Position numbers and translations under genes: made by a program
Notes under the pieces: generated by a model
Seen by the model: only the letters and a program-made list of their open reading frames with translations
Databases searched by the model: none
What the model was told of the DNA's origin: nothing
Shown: positions 37,265 through 48,171 of the stretch, piece by piece
How positions within the stretch are numbered: position 1 is the stretch's first letter
How the letters are laid out: the number at the start of each line of letters is the position of its first letter
Source of the DNA: Trichobilharzia regenti
Lineage: Eukaryota; Platyhelminthes; Trematoda; Strigeidida; Schistosomatidae
Length of the DNA: 64,000 bases
Reading direction: 5' to 3'
Assembly (NCBI GenBank): GCA_944472135.2
Contig: OX235270.1
Span: 41,788,352 to 41,852,351 of the forward strand

Positions 37265-37625
37265 ATAGTTCCCTTAGGTTCCTAGTGGAACATAGGTCTT
37301 CAACTGCACGTCTCCATTTGCTTCTGTCTTCTGCTGTACTTTTCACCTGCATCCATGTTAATTCATACTCTTTCAGCTCCTCTTCACACGATCTCTTCCA
37401 TGTCACCCTTGCACCGACGTCCCACTCGCCGCTTCCCTTTCGGCCTGGTTCCACTCGAGCAATGGCCTGACGCGCGATATCACCAACCGGCCTCCTCAAC
37501 AAGTGTCCAATCCATCTCCACCTTCTCCTGCATATTTGTTGGGCGATCAGTTCTTGTTTTTTCCCAGCCATAGTTTCTTGTTGGTGATTCTTTCCAGCCC
37601 GGACATCTGATCTTCAGTAAAGAGC
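37265..37625 (-). pseudogene. Copy-2 RTE-like LINE 3' end
   Basis: Counterpart of 14,745-15,115. Here the frame is better preserved: QEL IAQQICRRRWRWIGHLLRRP continues without a break to WRRAVEDLCST at 37,263. The segment 37,475-37,570 differs from copy 1 far more than its surroundings do. Confidence 0.75.
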
Positions 37626-37750
37626 GAAGACAGTTGGGTTTAACACTCAGGGTTTATCACTCAGCAATTAAGGTGGCTGACAGATTTTAGAAGTGGAAAT
37701 TTTCAAGAAGTCAGCAGATCTTATGTGTTTTTTTTTCTCATGTTTTACAG

Positions 37751-37854
37751 TGGATGGACTAACTGATACCAAAATACTTGAAGGGAAACAAGAAAATGGC
37801 TGTATTGCAGCTGGTTGCCTGAAAGAGACTAATTTTTTGAATTATGAAAGAAAA
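37751..37854 (+). other. Copy-2 candidate 104-base exon
   Basis: Counterpart of 15,237-15,340 with one codon changed and the splice-like borders kept. Confidence 0.25.
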
Positions 37855-38700
37855 GTGTGTTTGATATTATTATATACATGTATAATCTCTTCTGTGTTTT
37901 TCGATTAGATGCATTACATTACACTAAATATATAGACCCCTACTTATAAATGTGAGCAAGCTAACTGTTTAATGATGGACTGTCTCTATCATTCCGCATT
38001 TCACAGTTCATACTCCATCTTCAAACTCAATCCAGAATACATAGTTGTCACGATTAACCATCAGGTTAACAAAGGTATACTAATATTCGAAAACAGTCAA
38101 GTGTCTTTATGAAATTTATGTGCAGTTGTCTTCCATGAAGCATGTTTCCTGATAATTAGCAGTGTGTGTGAATCACATTTGATAAGAATGACTGGTGTTT
38201 GCACGAAACAAAGCACTTCTGTTGTAACAGCAATGACTATAGATACTTTAAAAGAAGAAAGGATGGCGCCTAATGCTCAGCAGAATAAAGATCTATTACA
38301 ACTAAAATGAAACAATTCTTTATCCCCTTCTAACAAAGGTTTACATTTTACGGATGTGTGGTGACAGACAAAGAGCAAACGAAGGGAACTAAATGAAGCA
38401 TTTATGTATCAGTTGTAATGTGCATAAATTGTTTTATTTTTAGAACGATCAACATTTTCACATCTATTTATTTATACTGATTTCTTGAGTACGCTCCAGA
38501 AGTGTATCGTCCAAACTACTGGTAATATTCCTTGGCCGAAGAACTTTAGCTAGCGATTACTATAGTCACTTATGTAACACAAGGACATTCATTACAAATC
38601 AAGTGAGTAATATTCATAAGAATCAAAGTAGGAAGTCACTAGCGAGCATCAGATTAATTTTCAAGAGTTGGTTTGTAAGGATTAAATTTATTACAGGACG

Positions 38701-39058
38701 GAGTTTCCTGGAGTTCTGGTGAGAAGTCGTCGCCAGTGAAGTTCAACCAGTTAAGTGTGAGAATGGATTTCTCGCAGATGACATTGGTTGGTGGTCGCGG
38801 TAGATCATGAATTGCTAGAAGTTAAAATTCATGGGACATTGAATCAACCGGGTCCTAGTGGCTGAATGGTATACAACCTCACCTTGTAACCGGAAGATCC
38901 TGGGTTCAAACCCCAGTGGATGCGTACTGCCGATGATTCCCAAACTAGGATGAAACAGCAGCTGTCCAGTACTCCCTGGTTTTCAATGGTCCTCTAACTG
39001 ATATCAATCCGTGGTCAAACTCGTAAAAACAAATTTAATCTTTACAAATCAAATTTTG
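38701..39058 (+). mobile_element. Copy-2 hammerhead SINE, best copy
   Basis: Counterpart of 16,188-16,545. The hammerhead-like fold at 38,924-38,972 is unchanged. Confidence 0.85.
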
Positions 39059-40555
39059 AAAATAACTTTTCATTGACTAAATAATTAGCAACAGACGTGC
39101 GATTTCATACCCCGTTTTTATGACTTACAGTCTAACGAGTGGTAGTTAAAGATAAATAAACTTTATTCAGTACTCCTAACGTCCGAAGTGATAGTAAATA
39201 TTTTGGCTAAGAAAGTATAAGACTCATAAATGAAGCAGGAAGCCATGTTCATATTGCAAAAATCGGGTTCTATGAAGTTTATTTTTTTTTTTAATGAACT
39301 TGAAATACATCAATAAGTGAATGTAAGTTTTGTTAAATATTCCAAATCATAATCGGTCACATGGCTATCATCTAACTTGAAACAACTTTCGCTATGATTC
39401 CTATTATTATTTCAAGATATTTATGCAAATCTTTTAACCGATCCTGTCAATTTTATGAAATGCTAATCATTTTGGTATCTGATTATCACAAAAACGAAAC
39501 AGCATGACAACAAAAGTAGGTCGGAAGCAATTTTATGACTGCCATATCCACACATATGTAATCACAGGAATAGTGAGTCGTGTGAAGATCTGTAAAGAGA
39601 AGAAAACAATATTTTTAGCAGACAACTTCTAATGTATTATTTACGTTCCAAGTTAGTTTTACTTCCAGAGGAATGTTAGTCAGTAAACTAATGGATAATA
39701 AAAATCATTAAAGTGAGACTTTATTTTATTTCGACTTCATGCAGATTCTGATGATTTCAAAGTTTATATTATTTATTTTACTGGTTTTCTGAAAATGTTT
39801 ACAGCATATAAAGCAAGTCTTTATTCAAACAAGAGAAATTAAGGTAATTAGTCATCAATATAAAAAGCACGAAGAGAAATAGGCCAAAGAAAAGTGTGAA
39901 TATTAGTAGAGTGTGAATGATATGCTTAAATAACTTTTTAATGTAAGGATGTTGGTTATACTTTGCCACTAATTGGTGTAATTAGTCTACCAGTGTATAT
40001 TAGTGTGGTGTTTATAAATGAAGTAGTTTTCACAAAATCCTGAAAAATACATCATTATACAAGGATTCAAGCTCATTGCTTACATCAGATGAAATTTGGT
40101 ATTAACCAGTTACCTGTTAAACAGTTCTGAATATTCATCCTCCTACCAGTCGTTAAATGTGTTTAGATGTGTCATTTATACAAAGGTTTAGGTTAATAAG
40201 TATCTTTATATCACTCTACTTGACCTTAGACCAGTAACTGTTCTACATTCTATGAATCGTTTACATAGGTATATGAATTAATGGTTAATGCAAAGATGTA
40301 CACGATATATAAGAAAAACTGCTTTACCTATGAATGTGGTCAGTTGATAATTAGTGGCAAAATTTACAAATCACTCCAAAAGGTCTTCAGCTACTCCTTA
40401 TGTTAAACACTCACTGAATTTCGAAAATGTTTTTATTTACTAATACTCTCGAAAAATAAAAAAAATGACATCTGAGTGTTATGACAAAAATTACTTAATG
40501 GATTAGTTGTCATGAGTATAGTTAAAAAATTTCTATTGTAATTTATTATTATTAT

Positions 40556-41466
40556 TATTATTACTATATCCTTTAATTCCTACAGGAACATAGGGCTTCA
40601 GCCGCGCGTCTCCATTGCCTTTGGTTTTCTGCCAACTTTTTCACTCCGCTCCAAATCTGCCCACATGCTTTCATCTCCTCCTCGCATGACCTCCTCCAAG
40701 TCACCCCACCCTATCACTGACGACCAACTCACCCCTCGCTTCCCTTTCGGGTTCCACTCAAGCGATGGCTTGTCTAGTGATGTCATTTGAGGGTTTCCTC
40801 AGAGTATGGCCACAATCCAATCCACCTCCATTTCTTTCTGCCTATTTGATTCACAATCGGTTCCTAGTTGGTTGGCTCATTTCCAGAGATCCCTTCCTGT
40901 TGCTGATCTTTTCTGGTCGGCCATCTGATCTTGAGTATTGAGCGAAGACAACTGTTAATTAAGGTCTGACGCACTGTGCAAGTCCCTGATCCGTATAGTG
41001 AGTGGCACCGACTGACTTCACATTGGAGTTGAAAATCCTGATCTTATTTTTGATGCTAAGTGTGGTGTGCTGTTGACCTCCACACAGACTTAAGAGTAAT
41101 GAAAGCTTGGCTTTGATATCCTCGTCAGTTCCGTCGGCCTGTAGTTGAAACGATGCTTCCCAGGTGGGTAGATAAAGGAGGTTGTTTCTTTCAGGTTCCT
41201 CCCATTTATGCTGGCTGATTATTGTCTGTTATTGTTGCTGTTGGTGTTGGCCAGAAATCTTCATCACCTCTGTGTTATCAATGTTCACCTGAAGTCCTAT
41301 TTTCTCTGGATGGTTCTTCTGCCAGCTTGTTGTTTTTCACTTGCATATCTTCCAGTTTGTGGGAAATCAGACATATATCTTCGGCGAAGTCCAGATCCTG
41401 CAAGTTTTTTGTGTGAGTTCATTTTATGCCTGTTTCCTCACTGCTCGGCCCATTGTCTGTCACATT
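40556..41466 (-). pseudogene. Copy-2 RTE-like LINE 3' half
   Basis: Counterpart of 18,050-18,960. The RT palm motif reads FAED instead of FADD because of one base near 41,379; the TAA-repeat tail is shorter than in copy 1. Confidence 0.8.
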
Positions 41467-41961
41467 ATCCAATCTACTGCAATCCGGAAGATCATTGGCG
41501 ACTACATATATTAGGAAAAACTGAGATGCATTGTTGTTCTTTCCATTCATTCTGCATACTTTTGAAGTTAGTAAACACTGAACTGATGGGTTCTGAATGA
41601 CTCATTTAAAACCATAAAAGTCCTCTTGTAACTATCAGGTGGTCACTTTACGTCGTAGAATTTTTAGTGATTCATGTCATTAATGTACTCCGGTAATGGC
41701 TTGAATGCCGATGAACCTTCAGAAGACATTCACAAGACTTATGTGGCATTCCCCAACTTGTGTCGTCTTTATCACAAAAGTTATATTCCAGTGTTCATTG
41801 ATGGACATTTGGGTTAACTAACTTTTTATTCTCTTTCCTACTTTATGACCGTGAGTTCGAAGATTTAGGAAAAAATTAAGTACTTCTGACCATAAGTACC
41901 TGTGTTCTGTTTCTTGTGTTAAATGATACCACACTTAATTCTGGTGCAATACAGCCAGTAG

Positions 41962-42350
41962 TAATGAGGTTAAGTGTGACGTATTGTATCAGGAGGGAAA
42001 AACAGTCAATGAAGTTATGAAACTTCATTGGTTAAGGTACGTTAGACATGTCTTACGCATGCCATGCCACGGAATTCCTTGACGAGTACAGTTAGCTGAA
42101 CTAGGACTAGTTTAAAAGACAGGTGAATGCTGCCAGAAAAAATCATCGTGCTAATCCATGAACTCGCTCACTGTTTGTCTAACTCAGACATGGTGAGACA
42201 GACTATCTCTCTGGGTTCCCCAGGATATCAGAAGTCAGTGTTTAAAGACTGTTGGAGATATGGTTCAAAATCATTTGCAATGATGAAGATGTATGTATTC
42301 ACTGCTAGTCATAAGCAATTTTCTGTAATTCTTAAGTAACATTCATCCAA
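41962..42350 (+). pseudogene. LINE polyprotein C-terminus at the duplication break
   Basis: Plus-strand frames read NEVKCDVLYQEGKTVNEVMKLH, then VRHVLRMPCHGIP, then LWVPQD and LKTVGDMVQN. The order fits the C-terminus of schistosome RTE/SR-type LINE polyproteins (the WLGHVLRMP and WGPRD regions). Stops and frameshifts interrupt it. The fragment begins within a few bases of 41,958, where copies 1 and 2 stop matching. The 3' limit is approximate. Confidence 0.6.
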
Positions 42351-43117
42351 ATTTCCTTTTTCCACTCATCTTCTTCATTGGTTTCATCTAATCTCTTCCT
42401 CTACCTTTGTGCCTAGTTTTAGGAATCATTGCAATTAAACTGATAAACTTCTGTGCACACTTCTACGTTAATAATTCAACCATCTCTGGAATTTTAATGT
42501 GATTACAAAGGATAGATTCCCTAGCAAGTTATATGCAAGAGGAGTTTCAAGTATGTCACGCTTATTTTAGTTCTTGAAAAAGGATATAGTTTTGCAAAAT
42601 GTCTACATAATTAGAAACCATAAACAGTTTCACTTAGTTTCGACAGTGTACTGCATTTATAAAATGTTATCAGGATTAAATCAGCCTCAGAGTGCGTCGT
42701 GAAAAGTTACTTCATAAAATTCCACTGCATGTTAAAGTTACCTAACCTCATATCTAATGTTAACACAACAGAGTGATTTTTCTCATTTGAAAATTGCTTC
42801 CAAATCCTCTGAAAAACGGTTTTTTTCTCTTACTGGAGCTTTTTCAGCTATAAGCACTTTTCATCATCTACCAATAAGACCTTTCTACAGTACTACATAC
42901 TTTGTTGGGTTTCCGTAGATGGTTTAGTTTTTTCAGAAATTGATTTAAATATATTCATTTTTCAGAAAACTCCGTTAATTATAACACTAATAATAAATTT
43001 ACATTATCTGAAGAGGGATAAATTATTTCCATGATCCTGTTCTTCTAAATGTAAAATTTCTAGGTATCTCAAGTATTGGTTTGTAGGGATTTGGTTGATT
43101 GGTTACAGGATTTCATC
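42351..43117. other. AT-rich non-coding stretch
   Basis: Nothing recognised. Confidence 0.5.
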
Positions 43118-43312
43118 ATGAGCTCACATTAGTTAGAGTACCATTGGAAAACTTGGGAGTACTGGACAGCTGTTTCTTCCCTCCTAGTTTTGGACTCTTC
43201 AGCAGTACGCACGCACCGGGATTCGAACCCAAGACCTTCTGGTTACAAGGCGATCTTGTATACCATTAAGCCACTGGGACCCGATCCAATGGCCCATGAA
43301 TTCTAGGTATCT
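43118..43312 (-). mobile_element. Smalpha-like hammerhead SINE, single copy
   Basis: On the reverse strand: A-box region 'cagtggcttaatggtatac', B box 'gggttcgaatccc', then the hammerhead region and the tail. It lies outside the large duplication, so it is present once. Confidence 0.85.
43159..43208 (-). ncRNA. Hammerhead ribozyme-like fold with altered stem II
   Basis: Stem I arms GTACTG/CAGTAC pair perfectly. The core CTGAAGA differs only at position 7, which is variable in hammerheads. GAAA, palindromic ACAGCTGT and the GTC triplet are present. Stem II (GTCC...GGA) is followed by extra bases before GAAA, which would disturb the junction. Confidence 0.65.
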
Positions 43313-46085
43313 ATTCCTAAAGTAATTAAGTACGGGAATTTTCATGCACTGTCTTAAGAAACTGTAAATTCATGAGTGGTACAAAATAAGTCTGAGTTGG
43401 CTTTTAACGCTACTGAAGCGTTTTATGCTCCGAAGTGAAGAAGTACAATATTGTCCAACAACTCCCTAAAATGTCCTAATTATCAGTACTACTGCAAACT
43501 TGCACTAGAATGCATATTTATTTTAAGTTTAATAAGTCATTTACTGACAAGTGACGCTAGCTTAGTTTAATTCTGTTTTCATTCATTCGGAAAGCTAACC
43601 AGGCCAGATACTACTTTTAAACTGCGTACAATAAGCATTAAAATACTTTTTTAAATCATACTTTGAATGAATTAATTAGTTATGATTATTGACTATAGAT
43701 ATAATATGTTTTCTGGTATTACTTTCTTTGATTATGAAGAAAAAGGGGCAAAATGTATTCCGCTCAGTGATGTTTACTTCATAATTTTATTTCGTATAGC
43801 GGTTTTTAAGTGTATATTTTGTTCAACAAAAATTTCTCTATTCCTGTTTTCTGAAATCTGAAGTATATTACATAATTTATTGTGAATAACAATTATTATT
43901 GTTGTTTGGAATAAAGTGATTATTTCTGTTGAAAAAATCAATCCTAAAGTTTAGCTACAATTAAGATGTAAGTGAAGATGACGAAGGGGTTTTTATGTAG
44001 GTGAACAGAATGGAATACAAAAGAATACTGCTTTCAAAAATTTTCCAGAAAAGAAGGGAGAAAAATCAACTGAAACCGTCAAGATCACTATTAATTATGG
44101 CGAGAAGATAACCAGAGTCGAAATAAATTAAACAGCCGTGTATATATTAGGCGAAAGCGTGTTTCACTAGTGCATATCAAGTGAAACAGTAAGAATCAAA
44201 TGTGAGCAAATAGAATTGTATCTAACTCATAGGAGGCAAGATATTCCAATTCTTTCACACTAATTTCAACCAGAAAGACGAAATACTTAACCATAGTCAG
44301 TACCCTAAAAGAACCAACCATCTATCAGAATTAGGAATTAAAGACACTTGCTCTTCTACTAAAATGGAAAACAACAGAGCTTGGGTTTCGTAAAACAAAA
44401 CTCCCAGTGTGTTGAAGTTAACGAAAACCAAAAATACAAAACAAAAGATGTGATATCATCAGATATGGTTCTGTTTTAGTAAGCTCGTTACTTGGTAACA
44501 ACTAGATGAACGACTTTCATTATTAACTGAAAGACAGTCTCAAATGAAATTTCCCAAAATATTTCACCGGTCTTCAACTACCCATGAGTAGTATCAAAAA
44601 ATAATAAAATATGCGGACAATTATAGCAGATACATTTTGAATAGTATCTGATATCAATTTATTGAAGATTAAAAATATGAAGACAATCTATGAATATAAT
44701 AAACAGTCTGTGGGGTCAAAGCATACACTGAAATACTTGCAGAATTTCTCTCTCTCAATTCATTGCCAAATCTCTATCTAACTCACTGCCCAACTGCCTA
44801 TTCTCTCCTTCTTTGAGTGTACATGTTTGTATCATTACCTACTTCTGAATATCTGCAATCTCCTGCTCATTTTGCTGTTTTTACCTGTGATTATTTGGTT
44901 GGTGGCATTAGTGCTCACCAGGTCACTTGTTACATTGTATTCAGGTGTGACTTTTTAACTTCACTGATCTAGTCTGAATTTAGGAAGAAATATCAGAGGT
45001 GAGAAGCTGTCCTTTGAATTTGATGTGAGCATTCGGAGACTGAAACATTCTGTTGTTTAGATTTGCGAAACTGACTGATCAGTGTAAACGAAGTTGAGTG
45101 GGAAACTCTATTTCCAACTTGTTGGATGAATGAGTTGTCCATATTTCATAAATAAGTGTATTGAGTAGTAGGTATTACCGCGTCTTTGATGTCAGTCACA
45201 CGAACTACGTGTACGGAACACAAGATTGACGTTAACCATGCTATCAGGGTCATTTGCTGCATACCTACGAATCTCAGTTTCGCCTTAAGAGTTCGGCTAT
45301 TAAATATTGCTGAGGCTGTGGGGATTTTAGAGGTTGACGGAATTATCTTACACAGTAACTTCTAATTTATTCTCGCGTACCAAAAACAAAGCAAAAGCCA
45401 ATATTTGATAGTCCAAACTACGTGATATATTTCGGGACTAAAACAAACCGTCAGACGAACGCTTAGCTAGCTAGTGATCGTGCACGTGACACGACGGGGT
45501 ACCAAATGGCGGGGATGCTTGACCAGAAGCCTTCAGCTAAACAAGTAGACTTAAACAGTGGTGGTCAGCATCCAATGGTGAGCGATTGTTGTGGTCAATA
45601 ATTTTGGGGAATTATTTACCGCTACAGGATCCACATTAACAAGCCTAATTTATGCATCCAAAAAGTGGTTAGTTCAGACATTATCATTACCTTGGCCATC
45701 CAGGTTTGAATAATCCTGAATTTTTGTGGAGTTTCCCTAATTTTAGTTGATATTCTATTCGCTATTATATCTTTATTACTATTATAATTCAAGCATCTTT
45801 AATGAACTGTAATTGCATTGATCATACTTTACAAATCGATATTATCTAAAAAACACTAATATTGTTATTAACTACTAACCTAGAATATTCCGTGTATATA
45901 AACATATATATAATTGTAGAGCTGGAAGAGGAATTTATCGAAAAGAATATTCTTTGCTACACTATTTTGTGTTTTTCTTTTCAGACACATCAATTTTCTT
46001 TTTATATAGCATCACTAAACACAAGTATAAAAGCATTTGTTCCATAACCGTACATGTTACATGCACTAGAAAATTAGATGTATAC
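43313..46085. other. AT-rich non-coding stretch
   Basis: No gene, RNA or repeat recognised in about 2.8 kb. GC rises slightly near 45,440-45,600, without an open frame or known motif. Confidence 0.5.
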
Positions 46086-46177
46086 TGTTAGTGAAAGTGA
46101 ACATTGAACTCTGGTTCATTGGCCTTGGTCGCCATTGGTGAGCAACTCGAAGTTGCGAATGGTTCAATCTTATCCAG
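46086..46177 (+). mobile_element. Possible left part of a BEL/Pao 5' LTR
   Basis: If the Ty3/gypsy element and one CCAG are removed, this piece joins 51,919-52,108 to make about 282 bases beginning TGTTA and ending TAACA, with an 'ggaataaag' polyadenylation-like signal. A BEL/Pao gag remnant starts about 310 bases downstream. No matching 3' LTR is seen, so this is a hypothesis. Confidence 0.35.
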
Positions 46178-46456
46178 TGTTAGGCATGGTAAGTTCGGTG
46201 GTTTTCTAATGTTCAAACTATGCTTGTCTACTTTCAGGTTGGCTGCGAAGTATGCAGGGATTGGTTACCCAAGACGAGGCAACGGATGACCAATAGGAGT
46301 GCCCTTCCCTCTTATCTAATTGTATTGCGATTGGTTGTAAATATAATACTTGACCTTGAGTCTTCGTTCTTACTAGCACGCAACACTTGTGTGATCACAC
46401 TGCTAACGTGCGCTTTGCTCTCTGTTTCAGATCATTGCTTGACGAGTGGGATTACA
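46178..46456 (+). repeat. 5' LTR of Ty3/gypsy element
   Basis: Starts TGTTAGGCATGG and ends GTGGGATTACA. It matches the 3' LTR at 270 of 279 positions with no indel. Confidence 0.95.
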
Positions 46457-46459
46457 TAA

Positions 46460-47758
46460 ATGGCGAGCCTGCCAACGAAAAAACTTTCTTCTTCTAAGTC
46501 TCGACCCAATGAGGCTTCCAAGAACACTTCTCCTGTCAAACAGACAGCATCCAACGAGGTGGATCAATTAGCTGAAGTGAGGGCTCCAGCTTTTCAGTCA
46601 AATCAGCCTGCTTCGCGATATGTCCATCCCTTGCCGCATACACTGGAGGTGGGTGATGATTTCGAGCTGTGGTCGGACAAGGTGTGCCGATACATTGATC
46701 TGATGAACGTGCCTCACCCGAACGCATTCGTCATCGATTCTGTTGGACGGTCCTTGGAAATGTACACAATTGGTTTGGATTACGTGCATATGCCCTTGAC
46801 CACCCTGTTGAGTACTCTAAGAGCACGTATAGTGCCACCAATACCTCCCATTGAAGCGCTGAAAAGATTCAGCGAGTGTAACCAGAGACAAGGTGAATCT
46901 ATCAACCAGTTCACCTTACGTCTCCGCAAGCTTGCGCGTCAAGCTATGCAGGACAAGACATATTCAGAGGTTGAAAACGCTATATATTCCAAGTTCTTGC
47001 AGGGTGTCGACGTCCGTTACAGGAAGGACTTCAACTTGCACACTCCAGCATCCATGGCAGAAGCGGAAGCTAGGGCACGCCTAGTGGAAAGCCTGGAAGA
47101 GCCAGGAACCACATGCCCACAAGTAAACGCAATGGGATATCAGCACACAACAACAAAGCATGCACAGAATCCTACACCACCGTGGAAAGGACGCCCACAG
47201 TCGCAATCCACTTCAAGAAACGATTGCTACTACTGCAGGCGGTTTGGTAAGCTTGCTAGGAGTTGTGGTCACAATGCAGGTGAGTCACATGTCGATATGA
47301 ATTGTGTGCCTACTGTAAACCTAATCGGTGTCACCTCCTCCCCGAAAGTTGTAGGTTATATAGGTGGAAAAAAGTGTGTTATGTTAGTTGACTCAGGAGC
47401 AACTTGTTCTGTCATACATTCCTCATGTGTTCCAGAGACGTTTAGGCCAACAATAGGGACTCACAATTTGCGGCTTACGACAGCCAATGGAGATTGCATG
47501 CAATCCCAGGGACTGGTCCTGCTGCCACTTAAATTGGGAACACTGTCACTTCAACACAATTTCATCATCTCTACCCGGGTGCCGTGGCAGGTAATCTTGG
47601 GAGTCGACCTCCTGGAAAAGCTGTCCGGAATAATAGATTGTAGTCAGAGGACTCTTATACTGAAGGACTGTTCCATCCCATTTATTGTAGGGAACGACAA
47701 AGAGCACGGCACTTTTGGCGTGCAGGGAGATGCTAAGATGAGAAACAGCGAATGCTGA
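46460..47758 (+). CDS. gag: Gag plus aspartic protease polyprotein of Ty3/gypsy element
   Basis: 432 codons from an ATG that overlaps the primer site. Residues about 60-215 form a capsid-like domain ([11 protein letters not shown] near 68; [27 protein letters not shown] near 138). A nucleocapsid finger [14 protein letters not shown] lies near residue 255; it is C-x2-C-x9-C followed by GH, related to the atypical CHCC finger of CsRn1-type elements. The protease follows in the same frame, with DSGA near residue 311 and the ILGVDLL flap-side motif near 377. It packages and matures the particle. The stop TGA at 47,756 overlaps the next ATG as ATGCTGA. Confidence 0.9.
   Translation: MASLPTKKLSSSKSRPNEASKNTSPVKQTASNEVDQLAEVRAPAFQSNQPASRYVHPLPHTLEVGDDFELWSDKVCRYIDLMNVPHPNAFVIDSVGRSLEMYTIGLDYVHMPLTTLLSTLRARIVPPIPPIEALKRFSECNQRQGESINQFTLRLRKLARQAMQDKTYSEVENAIYSKFLQGVDVRYRKDFNLHTPASMAEAEARARLVESLEEPGTTCPQVNAMGYQHTTTKHAQNPTPPWKGRPQSQSTSRNDCYYCRRFGKLARSCGHNAGESHVDMNCVPTVNLIGVTSSPKVVGYIGGKKCVMLVDSGATCSVIHSSCVPETFRPTIGTHNLRLTTANGDCMQSQGLVLLPLKLGTLSLQHNFIISTRVPWQVILGVDLLEKLSGIIDCSQRTLILKDCSIPFIVGNDKEHGTFGVQGDAKMRNSEC
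46461..46474 (+). promoter_or_regulatory. Primer binding site
   Basis: TGGCGAGCCTGCCA begins four bases after the LTR with the TGG expected to pair with a tRNA CCA end. The primer tRNA is not identified. The gag ATG at 46,460 overlaps its first two bases. Confidence 0.65.
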
Positions 47759-48171
47759 CGACTATAGAACCCCTACCATCGGAAACGGCTGCCAACTTTA
47801 ATAAAATGTTAGACAAATATGAGGACTGTTTTGACTGGGATGGAAAAAGCCCGGGAAGAACAAAACTGGTCCAACATCACATAGAAACGGGTAACGCCCC
47901 ACCTTGTAGACAACCTGCACGGCGAGTACCTGCACATTACCAGAAGGAGCTTAACAGGTTAGTTGATGAACTGTTAGAGAAAAATGTCATCAAACCATCC
48001 GTATCTCCATGGGCTTCACCGGTAGTTTTAGTTAAGAAATCGAATGGGACACTCCGGTTATGTGTAGATTATCGTAAGTTGAACCTGTTAACTAGACGAG
48101 ACTGCTTTCCCCTTCCACGCATAGACGACACTTTTGATGCCTTAGAGGGTCGAATTGGTTTACCACTCTAG
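47752..48171 (+). CDS. pol: Pol, first part: RT fingers
   Basis: This reading frame starts at ATG 47,752 inside the gag stop region, in the -1 frame. It covers the RT N-terminus: a proline-rich linker, [20 protein letters not shown] and CVDYRKLN, to [15 protein letters not shown]. It then runs out of frame and stops at 48,171 where the next conserved RT block continues in another frame. One base appears to be missing between about 48,145 and 48,156, so the polyprotein would be cut before the catalytic palm. Expression from gag could be by reinitiation at ATGCTGA or by -1 frameshifting. Confidence 0.88.
   Translation: MLTTIEPLPSETAANFNKMLDKYEDCFDWDGKSPGRTKLVQHHIETGNAPPCRQPARRVPAHYQKELNRLVDELLEKNVIKPSVSPWASPVVLVKKSNGTLRLCVDYRKLNLLTRRDCFPLPRIDDTFDALEGRIGLPL

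Larger units (their letters stand above)
22460..41958. repeat. Large direct duplication, copy 2
   Basis: Second copy of 1-19,452. By eye about a dozen differences fall in the first 2.2 kb and around eighteen in the 6.4 kb after the second tRNA-SINE, so divergence is low and uneven. Notable differences are an expanded (AT)n tract at 27,355-27,399, a 14-base insertion near 27,246, an 8-base segment near 28,065 that copy 1 lacks, and a strongly divergent patch in the LINE remnant near 37,475-37,570. The copy may extend left of 22,460, because its partner there is outside the window. Confidence 0.97.

Noticed and set aside
45440..45620. Promoter or CpG-type regulatory island
   Set aside because: The slight rise in GC has no accompanying gene start or recognisable motif.
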